DNA from: Novosphingobium jiangmenense
Lineage (GTDB): Bacteria; Pseudomonadota; Alphaproteobacteria; Sphingomonadales; Sphingomonadaceae
Assembly: GCF_015694345.1 (NCBI RefSeq)
Contig: NZ_JADQDC010000006.1
Location: 186,001 to 250,000 of the forward strand
Direction of reading: 5' to 3'
Length of the DNA: 64,000 bases
Shown here: in pieces, positions 27,091 through 34,630 of the stretch
How positions within the stretch are numbered: the first letter of the stretch is position 1
How the letters are laid out: every line of letters starts with the position of its first letter
Made by a program: the position numbers and the translations under genes
The notes under the pieces: generated by a model
What the model saw: the letters and a program-made list of their open reading frames with translations, nothing else
Databases searched by the model: none
Told to the model about the DNA's origin: nothing

Positions 27091-27705
27091 ATGAACCAGA
27101 CGGCCCCCTCGCCCGCGTTCCGACGCGAAGAACCCGACGCTCGCCGACTCAGCCTGATCGAAGCTTGCGCCCGCGTGCTGGCACGAAGCGGCGCGGCCGG
27201 CGCCAGCGTCCGGGCAATCGCGCAGGAAGCGGGCGCTTCAGTTGGTCTTGTCGGACACTATTTCGGCGGAGTGGATGCGCTCGTCTCGGCAACCTATGAC
27301 CATGTCGACAGGCAGGTGGCGCAAGCGCTCGATAAGGCGGTCGCCACTGCGGGCGATGATCCGCGCGCAAGACTCGAAGCCTTCGTCACCGCGAGCTTCG
27401 CCCCGCCAATCGCGGATCCGGCCCTGCTTGCCACGTGGATCGCGTTCTGGAGCCTTGTCACTGCACGCAAGGACATCGCCCGCCAGCATGACGAGCAGTA
27501 CGCCGGCTACCGGGCAAGGCTTGAGGGCTTGCTGGGCGATTGCGGCGTCGCCACAACAGCAAGGCGTCGCCACGCCATCGCGGTAACTGCACTGGTCGAC
27601 GGCTTGTGGCTCGAACTCTGCCTCTCGCCGGGCTGCTTCACGGCGCAGGAAGCGCGGGACATTGCCCGCGACTTCCTCGCCTTGATCACTTCGTCAGATC
27701 GGTGA
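27091..27705 (+). CDS. TetR-family regulator (BetI-like)
   Basis: This encodes about 204 residues from ATG at 27091, just after the operator. The helix-turn-helix spans residues about 20-65 (ACARVLARSGAAGASVRAIA, then the recognition helix ending VGLVGHYFGG). The C-terminal half resembles BetI-type effector domains (ATWIAFWSLV). It probably represses the divergent Rieske oxygenase and itself. Its 3' end overlaps the M20 peptidase gene on the opposite strand by 20 bases. Confidence 0.87.
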   Translation: MNQTAPSPAFRREEPDARRLSLIEACARVLARSGAAGASVRAIAQEAGASVGLVGHYFGGVDALVSATYDHVDRQVAQALDKAVATAGDDPRARLEAFVTASFAPPIADPALLATWIAFWSLVTARKDIARQHDEQYAGYRARLEGLLGDCGVATTARRRHAIAVTALVDGLWLELCLSPGCFTAQEARDIARDFLALITSSDR

Positions 27706-29083
27706 TCAGGCTCAGGTAATAGGTGATACCGGGGCGGATGTTGGATAGCCGCGTCCGTTCGTTCAGACCGTGCGAGAAGTCCTCGCTGTCCTTCGAAAAC
27801 GAAGGGCTCAGGCCATAGCTCGGGATACCGAGCGCGCGGAACCACATCGAATCCGACGCACCGGAAGCCTGCGAAGGAATGAGCGGGACGCCAGGATAGG
27901 CCTTGCCCATGGCCTTCGAAACTGCGGCCAGCACATCGGCCCGCGCCGGCGACGCCGGCGTGGCGACCGAACCCGCCGTCACATCGCTGATCTTTACCGC
28001 CGGGTCATCGATCACCTTGGCCAGTTCGGCCATGATCGCTTCCTTTGAATGGCCCGGGAATATGCGGCAATTGATGTTGGCGAAAGCGCGCTGCGGCAGG
28101 GCGTTCTCCGCATGGCCACCGCCAAGCATGGTCGGCACGCAAGTCGTTCCGACCTTGCCCACCATCGAGGGGTCTGCGCGCAAGGTAGCCAGCGCCTTTT
28201 CGTCGGCCGGGTTGGCCGCGAACGCACGCATGGCGGCGGCAGTCTCGGGCCTGTCGGTAAAGGCTGCAGCCTTCTCGAAATACCCCTTGGTGATCTCGTT
28301 CTGCTCGGCCTTGAACTTGTACGCGCCCACCTTCGCCAGCGCTTGCGACAGCTGGACGATGGCATTGTCCGGTCGGGGCGCAGAGCTGTGACCGCCGGGG
28401 TTGGTCACCTCCAGCCGGTAGTCGGCATAGGTCTTTTCCGCCCCCTGCCAGGTCCAGTACAACGGCTTGCCGGTGGTCTCGTCGAGCGTCCCGCCACCAC
28501 CGTCGACATTGATGACCAGTTCTGCGTTCTTGAGCTTTTCGGCGATGATGGCGCTGGTCTTCATCGTGGTTTCCTCGTCCCCGGAAAACTCGATGACGAT
28601 GGTGCGCTTGGGCTTGTAACCCTGGCGGCGCAGTTCGATCAGCGTGGACAGTGCGAGCGCTCCGTCGAACTTCATGTCGCTGGCACCGCGCCCGTAGAGA
28701 ATCCCGTTCTCCACCACCGGCACGAAGGGATCGCGCTCCCAATCCTCGCGCTTGGCCTCGACCACGTCCATGTGGCCGGAGATCACCAGCGGCTTGAGCG
28801 CGGGATTGCTGCCCTTCCAGGTGGCGATGAAATAGGCCGTATCGTCAACCGGAGTGATCTCGATGTCCGAAGCGCTCCACCCGCCAGCGACCAGCGCATC
28901 GCCGAAGAGCTTGGCCACGTCGACGGTCTTGTTACCCTCTCCCCTGACCGAACGGATCGCGATGGCCTTCTGCGACAGGTCGAGCACCTGTGCCTCGGCC
29001 TTCGGGTAGGACGGCTCTTTCGCGGCGGCGGGCATCGAGAGCGCCACCGAAGCGGCAAGAGCGATACGGAACTTTGCGACCAT
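27686..29083 (-). CDS. Exported M20-family metallopeptidase
   Basis: This encodes about 465 residues from ATG at 29083 (AAGGAG 8 bases upstream). A signal peptide (VAKFRIALAASVALSMPAAA) directs it to the periplasm. The metal and catalytic residues of the M20 family are seen as SGHMDVV, GRGASDMKFDG and FSGDEETT, with NPGGHSSAP in the dimerisation lid. M20 enzymes remove terminal residues or hydrolyse acyl-amino acids. The gene stands alone, 132 bases after the hydroxycinnamoyl-CoA gene, with a terminator-like hairpin between. Confidence 0.9.
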   Translation of the reverse strand: MVAKFRIALAASVALSMPAAAKEPSYPKAEAQVLDLSQKAIAIRSVRGEGNKTVDVAKLFGDALVAGGWSASDIEITPVDDTAYFIATWKGSNPALKPLVISGHMDVVEAKREDWERDPFVPVVENGILYGRGASDMKFDGALALSTLIELRRQGYKPKRTIVIEFSGDEETTMKTSAIIAEKLKNAELVINVDGGGGTLDETTGKPLYWTWQGAEKTYADYRLEVTNPGGHSSAPRPDNAIVQLSQALAKVGAYKFKAEQNEITKGYFEKAAAFTDRPETAAAMRAFAANPADEKALATLRADPSMVGKVGTTCVPTMLGGGHAENALPQRAFANINCRIFPGHSKEAIMAELAKVIDDPAVKISDVTAGSVATPASPARADVLAAVSKAMGKAYPGVPLIPSQASGASDSMWFRALGIPSYGLSPSFSKDSEDFSHGLNERTRLSNIRPGITYYLSLITDLTK

Positions 29084-29162
29084 GAACACGACTCCTTTGC
29101 CGTGAAACTGGCCAGAAGCACCGTGGCAAGCAACTGCTTTTAGAAGGCATTTCAAATCAGAA

Positions 29163-29192
29163 GGGCCCCGGACGCAGATGCGTCCGAGGCCC
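29163..29192 (-). terminator. Rho-independent-like terminator of the ech-vdh operon
   Basis: GGGCC, one mismatch, then CGGACGCA pairs with TGCGTCCG and GGCCC. On the minus strand the stem is followed by CTTCTGATTTG, a short U-rich run. It lies just after the hydratase-lyase stop at 29215 and before the peptidase start. Confidence 0.65.
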
Positions 29193-29214
29193 CTCGCAAA
29201 CGACAAAGCCGCGA

Positions 29215-30069
29215 TCAGCGCTTGATCTTGCTCGTATCGAATGTGCCAAGACCGGGCTTGAAGCTTTTCTCGTCAAGGAACTGACGCGTCGCTTCCTTGC
29301 GCGCTTCCACGCCACCGAAGTTGTGCAACGCTTCCTGCGCGCGGATCAGATAATCCTCGGCATTGTCGTAGGTCATCTCCGTCATGCGACGCACGGCCCA
29401 CTTGGTCGCGCGCAGGGCATGTCCGTCCTTCTTGCACAGCGCCTGCGCGATCTCGAGTACACGAGCGTGGAGCTGATCAGCGGGCACGGCTTCGGTGACG
29501 AGGCCCTGTTCTTCCGCCTGCTTGCCGGTCAGGTTCTCGCCCATCATCGCGTGGTACATCGCCTTGCGCAACGGCATGAGGTCTGCCGCAACCTTCGACG
29601 CCCCGCCGCCCGGCAGAATGCCCCAGTTGATTTCCGACAGGCCGAACTGCGCATCTTCCGATGCAACGGCAATGTCGCAGGCAAACAGCGGGCCATAACC
29701 GCCGCCAAAGCACCAGCCGTTGATCATGGCGATGGTCGGCTTTTCGTACCAGCGCAGGCGCTCCCACCAGGAATAGGCTTCGCGCTGTGCCTTGCGGATG
29801 GACCAGAGTCCTTCAGCCTCGGTCTCGCGGAAGTATTCCTTGAGATCCATGCCGGCCGACCATGCGTCACCTTCGCCGGTCAGGACCAATACCTTGACGT
29901 CTTCGCGAAATTCGAGATCCGCAATGACCCGGCCCATCTGCCGGTTGAGCTTGGGGCTCATGCAGTTGCGCTTCTCGGGGCGGTTGAACTTCACCCAGGC
30001 AATGCCGTCCTCGACGGTGTAAGCGACGGTATCTTCTTCCGCGCGCTCGATCTTCTGCTGTTCGGTCAT
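29215..30069 (-). CDS. ech: p-Hydroxycinnamoyl-CoA hydratase/lyase (feruloyl-CoA type)
   Basis: This is a 284-residue crotonase-fold enzyme that hydrates feruloyl- or coumaroyl-CoA and cleaves it to the aromatic aldehyde plus acetyl-CoA. The sequence carries the signature runs of this subgroup: NRPEKRN, AWSAGMDLKEYFRE, NGWCFGGGYGPL and FLDEKSFKPGL. The catalytic glutamate is E146 in FGLSEINWG. It is followed upstream in the operon by a vanillin-type aldehyde dehydrogenase 27 bases away. The CoA ligase that makes the substrate is not adjacent. The pair would turn ferulate into vanillate or coumarate into hydroxybenzoate. Confidence 0.92.
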   Translation of the reverse strand: MTEQQKIERAEEDTVAYTVEDGIAWVKFNRPEKRNCMSPKLNRQMGRVIADLEFREDVKVLVLTGEGDAWSAGMDLKEYFRETEAEGLWSIRKAQREAYSWWERLRWYEKPTIAMINGWCFGGGYGPLFACDIAVASEDAQFGLSEINWGILPGGGASKVAADLMPLRKAMYHAMMGENLTGKQAEEQGLVTEAVPADQLHARVLEIAQALCKKDGHALRATKWAVRRMTEMTYDNAEDYLIRAQEALHNFGGVEARKEATRQFLDEKSFKPGLGTFDTSKIKR

Positions 30070-30096
30070 GGTCGTTCCTCTAGGGTAATCTAAGAA

Positions 30097-31497
30097 TCAG
30101 ATCGGATAATGGCCGGGCTGGGTTTCCATCGTGATCCAGCGCAGCTCCGTGAAGCTGTCGATCCCCGCCTTGCCGCCGAAGCGGCCGTAGCCCGATGCGC
30201 CGACGCCGCCGAAAGGCATCTGCGCCTCATCGTGCACCGTCGGGCCGTTGACATGGCAGATGCCCGACTTGATCTGGCGGGCAACGCGCAGGCCGCGCGC
30301 GGTGTCGCGGGTAAACACCGCGGCAGACAGACCGTACTCGGTGTCGTTGGCAAGTTCGATCGCATGAGCCTCGTCACGAGCACGGATGACGCCGACGACC
30401 GGCCCGAAGCTCTCGTCGCGAAACAGCTTCATGTCCTGCGTCACGCCGGCAACGACATGGGCGGGCATCAGCACGTTGTGCGTCGTCTCGCCGCCGGTCA
30501 GCAGTTGCGCGCCCTTGGCCAGGGCATCATCGATCAAGCTCTGGCAGTGGGCGACGGTCTTGGCATCCACAACAGCACCAAGCGGGGTGGTGCCTTCACG
30601 CGGATCGCCAACGGCCATCGAAGAAACCTTCGCCTTGAACTTCTCCGCGAAGGCATCGGCCACTGCGTCGACAACGATGATCCGCTCGGTCGACATGCAG
30701 ATCTGGCCCTGATTCATGAACGCACCGAAGGCCGCCGCCTTGACCGCTTCATCCAGATCGGCGTCCTCGAGCACGATCAACGGCGCCTTGCCGCCGAGTT
30801 CGAGCAGGCAGGGCTTCAGGTGCTGCGCTGCGCGCGTCGCGATAATGCGACCGACTGCGGTGGAACCGGTGAAGTTGATGCGCTTCACTTCGGGTGCATC
30901 GATCAGCGCACCGACAACATCCGCCGCATCCTTCGGCGCATTGGTGACGACATTGACGACGCCCTCGGGGAAGCCGGCCTCGGCGAAAGCGTCGATAATC
31001 AGGGCATGGGTGCGCGGACACTGCTCCGAAGCCTTGAGGATCACGGCATTGCCACAGGCCAGCGGCACGGCAATCGCGCGAACACCCAGAATGATCGGCG
31101 CGTTCCACGGCGCAATTCCCAGAATTACCCCGACGGGCTCACGCAGCGCCATGGCCACGCAACCCGGCTTGTCCGAAGGAATCACTTCGCCGGAGATCTG
31201 CGTCGTCAGCGCCGCAGCCTCGCGCACCATGCTGGCGGCAAGACCGAGATTGAACAGGGCCCATCCCTTGGTCGCGCCGATCTCTCCCATCATCGCTTCG
31301 ACGAATGCGTCCGCGCGCGCTTCGAGTGCAGCGGCGGCCTTCATCAGCACCGCGCGTCGAGCGTTGGGTCCCATCGCTGCCCATGCCGGAAAGGCGCCTG
31401 CCGCGCGCGCGGCAATGGCCGGGATATCGACTGCCTGCATCGCCTCAGCGGTCGAAGCGACGGCGCCGGTCATCGGATTCAAGCGTTCAAACTTCAT
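30097..31497 (-). CDS. vdh: Vanillin/benzaldehyde-type aldehyde dehydrogenase
   Basis: This 466-residue aldehyde dehydrogenase resembles salicylaldehyde and vanillin dehydrogenases in its N-terminus and its short length. The catalytic glutamate is E233 (LLELGGKAP) and the nucleophile C267 (NQGQIC). WNAPIILGVRA (about 131) is the aromatic-substrate variant of the cofactor loop. It is the first gene of the operon with the hydratase-lyase and so probably oxidises the aldehyde that enzyme releases. GGGAGAG lies 6 bases before the ATG. That site matches the anti-Shine-Dalgarno motif of the candidate RNA upstream. Confidence 0.88.
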   Translation of the reverse strand: MKFERLNPMTGAVASTAEAMQAVDIPAIAARAAGAFPAWAAMGPNARRAVLMKAAAALEARADAFVEAMMGEIGATKGWALFNLGLAASMVREAAALTTQISGEVIPSDKPGCVAMALREPVGVILGIAPWNAPIILGVRAIAVPLACGNAVILKASEQCPRTHALIIDAFAEAGFPEGVVNVVTNAPKDAADVVGALIDAPEVKRINFTGSTAVGRIIATRAAQHLKPCLLELGGKAPLIVLEDADLDEAVKAAAFGAFMNQGQICMSTERIIVVDAVADAFAEKFKAKVSSMAVGDPREGTTPLGAVVDAKTVAHCQSLIDDALAKGAQLLTGGETTHNVLMPAHVVAGVTQDMKLFRDESFGPVVGVIRARDEAHAIELANDTEYGLSAAVFTRDTARGLRVARQIKSGICHVNGPTVHDEAQMPFGGVGASGYGRFGGKAGIDSFTELRWITMETQPGHYPI

Positions 31498-31521
31498 CTG
31501 CGCTCTCCCATTCTGTTATGA

Positions 31522-31550
31522 TTTATAGCAATCAAACGAAATCGCCGCAA
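31522..31550 (-). promoter_or_regulatory. Candidate sigma-70 promoter of vdh-ech
   Basis: On the minus strand TTGCGG (31550-31545) and TATAAA (31527-31522) are 17 bases apart. Transcription would begin near 31515, giving a short leader before the ATG at 31497. Confidence 0.55.
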
Positions 31551-31585
31551 CAGGACAATTCAGACAAGGAACGACCTGACCTTTT

Positions 31586-31600
31586 GTGCAGGAAATGCAC
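31586..31600. promoter_or_regulatory. Palindrome upstream of the vdh promoter
   Basis: GTGCA, five bases, TGCAC. It lies about 35 bases upstream of the -35 box of vdh, a position suited to an activator or to a MarR/GntR-type regulator. No regulator gene is adjacent. Confidence 0.4.
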
Positions 31601-31715
31601 GAACTCCGATCGCTCCACAGCACGAAGCGGCCCCCACGACTTTCGATAAACCCTTGTTTTGCTGCACTTTTGAGGGAAGGAGACTCCAGCCCGGATGTGA
31701 GACGCCAAGTCTAAG

Positions 31716-31745
31716 TTGCAACCTATGCAACTGTGTACGTATGTT
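31716..31745 (+). promoter_or_regulatory. Candidate promoter of the small RNA
   Basis: TTGCAA (31716-31721) and TATGTT (31740-31745) are separated by 18 bases. A short inverted repeat, GTTGCA...TGCAAC (31715-31731), overlaps the -35 box and could be an operator. Confidence 0.45.
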
Positions 31746-31751
31746 TCGCAC

Positions 31752-31850
31752 TTGCACAAACACCGACCGAGGCCCATCTCGGACGGGCCTTTCAGGCATC
31801 CTCTCCCAAACTTTCCAGGGCCGCCCGGCAACGGTGCGGCCCCTTTTTTT
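31752..31850 (+). ncRNA. Candidate trans-acting small RNA, about 100 nt, two hairpins and an exposed anti-SD motif
   Basis: A plus-strand intrinsic terminator (GGGCCGC 31818-31824, GCGGCCC 31836-31842, then a C and seven Ts) stands where no plus-strand gene ends: both neighbours are on the minus strand. Upstream is a second hairpin, AGGCCC (31770-31775) with GGGCCT (31785-31790), and 18-base-spaced promoter boxes. Between the two hairpins is CTCTCCCA (31801-31808), predicted single-stranded and complementary to Shine-Dalgarno sequences. This layout resembles alphaproteobacterial sRNAs that block translation with CUCCC loops. There is no decent open frame. The 5' end is estimated from the promoter. 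Confidence 0.55.
31818..31850 (+). terminator. Intrinsic terminator with seven-T tail
   Basis: A seven-base GC stem with an 11-base loop and a run of Ts at 31844-31850. It serves the candidate RNA on the plus strand; no plus-strand gene lies upstream. Confidence 0.8.
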
Positions 31851-31868
31851 GCCCGCGTGATGCGCCCT

Positions 31869-32861
31869 TCACTCTGCGTGTGGAAGGATCACGCTCCGCC
31901 CGACCACGGTGCGCAACTCCATCGCGCTAAAGGCCTGTTCCCAGTCGGCCAGCGCGTACGTTGCATGAACGCTCGGAGAGATGCGCCCCTCTGCAGCCAA
32001 GGCAAGAATGGCAGAGTTGTTCTCGACACCACGTTCCGGAAAGCGGCGGCCATACTCTCCTGCGCGCACGCCAACGACCGAGAATCCCTTGATAAGGGCG
32101 ATGTTCGCACCGACCTGGGGAATGCGCCCGCCGGCAAAACCGATCACCAGCAGGCGCCCATCGAACGCGATACAGCGGGTGGATTCGTCGAACACGTCGC
32201 CGCCGACCGGATCGAAGACAAGGTCCGCCCCTTTCCCACCTGTCAGGGCGAGGACTTCCTCGCGGAATCCCGGTGCACCGTCGATCACCCGGGCCGAGCC
32301 ATAGAGCGCGCGGATCGCCTCACGCTTGGCTTCGGTCGAGGCCGCGGCGATTACATCGAGCCCAAGGGCAATGCCAAGGTCAACTGCGGCAAGGCCTACA
32401 CCCCCCGCAGCACCATGAACTAGCAGGGTTTCGCCTGCTTGGGCGCCGCCTCTGCGGACCAGCGCAACCCACGCCGTCAGATAGGCGGCCCTCAGCGAGG
32501 CGCCTTGAGCAAAGGACAAGCGGCTCGGCAAGCGCATCAAGCCGGTTTCCGCGAAACAACCGTATTGCGCGACGCTTCCGGTCAATCCTCCGGCAATTAC
32601 GGCGTCTCCCTCTCGCCATCCGCTGCCGGTAGGCGCCTTCACGATCGTCCCCGCACACTCCATTCCAGGAATGAACGGCAACGCGGGCTTTGCCTGGTAG
32701 CGCCCACGCGTCATCAGCAGATCGGGGAAACCGAGTGCCGCCGCCTCGATCCGCACAAGGACCTCTGCTTCGCGCGGTTCGGGAATCGGCAATTCGACAA
32801 GCCGGACTCCGGACAGATCATCCGACAGTTCCTGAACCTGAACCGCGCGCATCATCGTCAT
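31869..32861 (-). CDS. NADPH:quinone-oxidoreductase-like MDR-family protein
   Basis: This encodes about 330 residues from ATG at 32861 (GGGGAGA 5 bases upstream; the longer frame would need a TTG). It is a zinc-free medium-chain dehydrogenase/reductase with the N-terminal GroES-like domain (LPFIPGMECAG) and a nucleotide site VHGAAGGVGLAAVDLG around residue 145. No zinc ligand cysteine cluster is seen. It reduces quinones or enoyl compounds with NADPH. It stands alone, so its substrate is not indicated. Confidence 0.87.
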   Translation of the reverse strand: MTMMRAVQVQELSDDLSGVRLVELPIPEPREAEVLVRIEAAALGFPDLLMTRGRYQAKPALPFIPGMECAGTIVKAPTGSGWREGDAVIAGGLTGSVAQYGCFAETGLMRLPSRLSFAQGASLRAAYLTAWVALVRRGGAQAGETLLVHGAAGGVGLAAVDLGIALGLDVIAAASTEAKREAIRALYGSARVIDGAPGFREEVLALTGGKGADLVFDPVGGDVFDESTRCIAFDGRLLVIGFAGGRIPQVGANIALIKGFSVVGVRAGEYGRRFPERGVENNSAILALAAEGRISPSVHATYALADWEQAFSAMELRTVVGRSVILPHAE

Positions 32862-33314
32862 CTGTTTCTCCCCGGACAACCTGACGCATTACGCGCTCCC
32901 GACCAAGATCGGCCTCATGACCGATTCTACAAAAAAATATTTTTGCCGCCGATGCTGCACTGCACAACCAAGCTGACACTGCTGGATAAGCCAACAAGAC
33001 CGGCACGCGGGCTGCCGACCACCCACAGCACAAGCCCCTGACTTCCGCCAAAAATCTTGAACGGTTGTCCTAAGTCTCATTCCGACAGCAACAACTTATG
33101 CATGAATTTCGAATTCGATCAGCGACCTTTCATGTTGCGTGGCAGCAGCCAAAACCCCGGGAAACCATGGGTTTCGGCGCAAAAACGTCTTGTTCATGCC
33201 GCGTGAGGCGCCTAATTTATGCGTGGATCACGAGGCAGGCAAACTGCACGGTCCGTCATAAGCAGGGCCGGAGAACGGCACCTGCAAAAAAGACAGTACG
33301 CAGGAGAATGCCCA
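32862..33314. other. 453-base intergenic region with the urcA-type promoter
   Basis: No gene is supported. It carries an A/T-rich block at about 32930-32945 (AAAAAAATATTTTT), shortly upstream of the quinone-reductase gene on the minus strand, and a clear plus-strand promoter (33190-33218). The middle third shows nothing recognisable. Confidence 0.5.
33190..33218 (+). promoter_or_regulatory. Candidate sigma-70 promoter of the UrcA-family gene
   Basis: TTGTTC (33190-33195) and TAATTT (33213-33218) have a 17-base spacer. The leader to the ATG at 33315 would be about 90 bases. Confidence 0.5.
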
Positions 33315-33629
33315 ATGAAGACCTTTATCGCCACCGCGCTGGCGGTCGGCTTGCTGTCTGCATCGCAGATCGCATTCGCCGCTCCCGCCCCGCAGACCGT
33401 CAACATCGTCGTCAACGCTGATGGACTTGACCTGGCCCGCGCATCCGACATGCGCCGCCTGCGCAACCGCATTGCTGACGCCGCTGCCGAAGCCTGCGAT
33501 CCCTCGGACCGCATGATCGTCACGCCGATGCCTGATTACCAGTGCCGCCGCGCGGCCGTCGCCAGCGTCGAACCGATGGTCCAGGAGCTCGCCCAGGCCG
33601 CTCGCAGCGGCAGGATGGCGCGCCGCTGA
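33315..33629 (+). CDS. UrcA-family small exported protein
   Basis: This encodes 104 residues. A signal peptide (KTFIATALAVGLLSASQIAFAA) is followed by a short domain with a single cysteine pair (EACDPS and YQCRRAAV), and an arginine-rich end. UrcA proteins are small periplasmic proteins of unknown role that are common in sphingomonads and caulobacters. The start is fixed by GCAGGAGA 8 bases upstream of the ATG. It stands alone and is followed by a strong hairpin. Confidence 0.82.
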   Translation: MKTFIATALAVGLLSASQIAFAAPAPQTVNIVVNADGLDLARASDMRRLRNRIADAAAEACDPSDRMIVTPMPDYQCRRAAVASVEPMVQELAQAARSGRMARR

Positions 33630-33652
33630 GCCAGGCAGGTGTTACCCAGCCA

Positions 33653-33695
33653 ACAACGCCGTGAGACGGGCATTCCGCCAGTCTCGCGGCGTTGT
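33653..33695. terminator. Strong bidirectional hairpin between convergent genes
   Basis: A 15-base arm (33653-33667, ACAACGCCGTGAGAC) pairs with 33681-33695; 14 of 15 are Watson-Crick and one is G-U on the plus strand. It separates the UrcA gene from the convergent response regulator. No U-tract follows on either strand. Confidence 0.65.
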
Positions 33696-33712
33696 CGCAT
33701 TCAGGGTCGCAT

Positions 33713-34630
33713 TCAGGTGCCAAGAACCTTGATCGCCACCGCCGCTGCCGCAGCCCGTGTTTCAACGCCCAGCTTCTCGTAAATTCGTTCGAGATGCTTC
33801 TGCACGGTGCGTGGACTGATTGCGAGAACCTCGGAAATCATCCCGTTCGACTTGCCGTAGCTGATCCACAGCAGCACCTCGGCTTCGCGATCGGTTAGTG
33901 CGAGTTTCTGCTGCAGGCTGGCAACGTCGGCCTTCGGGTTCAGTTCGTTCAGGCGGATCAGCACCTCGCTTTCGCGATACCGTGCGATCATTACCAGTTC
34001 GAGCGCACTGTCCCCCTGCTCGATCCGCACCGATGCTCCGGGAGCATCGCGTGCCAGCAGGCGCAGGAGCGGCGCTCTGATTTCCCCCGGAAGAGCCGTC
34101 TCGCCTTTGCTCCATTCAGGATTGACCCGCTTGATCGCACGTTCGGCCAGCGGCGTACACCAAAGCAGCGCACCTTGGGGGTCGACCGACATCATCAGAC
34201 GCCCAGTCGCATCAAGACCCGCTGCACTTGCGTGCATCGCGCGTGCGTTGCCCAGGTGGACTCGCACCCTTACCAGCAGTTCGTGCACATTGACCGGCTT
34301 GCGCAAGTAATCCACGCCGCCGACCTCGAACCCCTCGATCACGTGCTCGCTTTCGGTAAGGCCGGTCATGAACACGACCGGCACTTGCGCAAGCTCAGGC
34401 CGGGCCTTGATCCGCGACGTAGTCTCGAAGCCGTCGATCCCGGGCATGACCGCATCCATCAGGATAAGATCCGGCACGACATGCTCCAGCAGATCGAGAG
34501 CGGCCGATCCCGAAATCGCGACGAGCACGGTGATACCCGCACCCTCGAGAGTATCGGTCAGGAAACGGAGCGAGTCCGGCTCGTCGTCAACCACCAGAAC
34601 CGTATCGCGCCGCACATTAGCGCCACTCAT
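33713..34630 (-). CDS. LuxR-type two-component response regulator
   Basis: This encodes 305 residues from ATG at 34630. An N-terminal receiver domain has the acidic pair DD (15-16), the phosphoacceptor D59 in LILMDAVMPG and the conserved Lys in LRKPVN. A middle section of about 120 residues follows, then a C-terminal LuxR helix-turn-helix (LTDREAEVLLWISYGKSNG...SPRTVQKHLERIYEKLGV). The start lies inside the kinase gene (14-base overlap), so they are translated together and surely form a cognate pair. The middle section is longer than in NarL-type regulators and may be a PAS-like domain. Confidence 0.9.
   Translation of the reverse strand: MSGANVRRDTVLVVDDEPDSLRFLTDTLEGAGITVLVAISGSAALDLLEHVVPDLILMDAVMPGIDGFETTSRIKARPELAQVPVVFMTGLTESEHVIEGFEVGGVDYLRKPVNVHELLVRVRVHLGNARAMHASAAGLDATGRLMMSVDPQGALLWCTPLAERAIKRVNPEWSKGETALPGEIRAPLLRLLARDAPGASVRIEQGDSALELVMIARYRESEVLIRLNELNPKADVASLQQKLALTDREAEVLLWISYGKSNGMISEVLAISPRTVQKHLERIYEKLGVETRAAAAAVAIKVLGT

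Larger units (their letters stand above)
31498..31868. other. 371-base region between vdh and the quinone reductase: promoter, palindrome and candidate RNA
   Basis: No protein-coding gene is supported. It contains, from left, a sigma-70-like vdh promoter on the minus strand (31522-31550), a palindrome at 31586-31600, a plus-strand promoter (31716-31745) and a two-hairpin transcript ending in a strong terminator at 31850. These are listed separately. The stretch 31601-31715 shows nothing I can interpret. Confidence 0.6.

Noticed and set aside
31733..31930. Short plus-strand frames across the candidate RNA
   Set aside because: They start with GTG or TTG without ribosome sites and read through the terminator hairpin.
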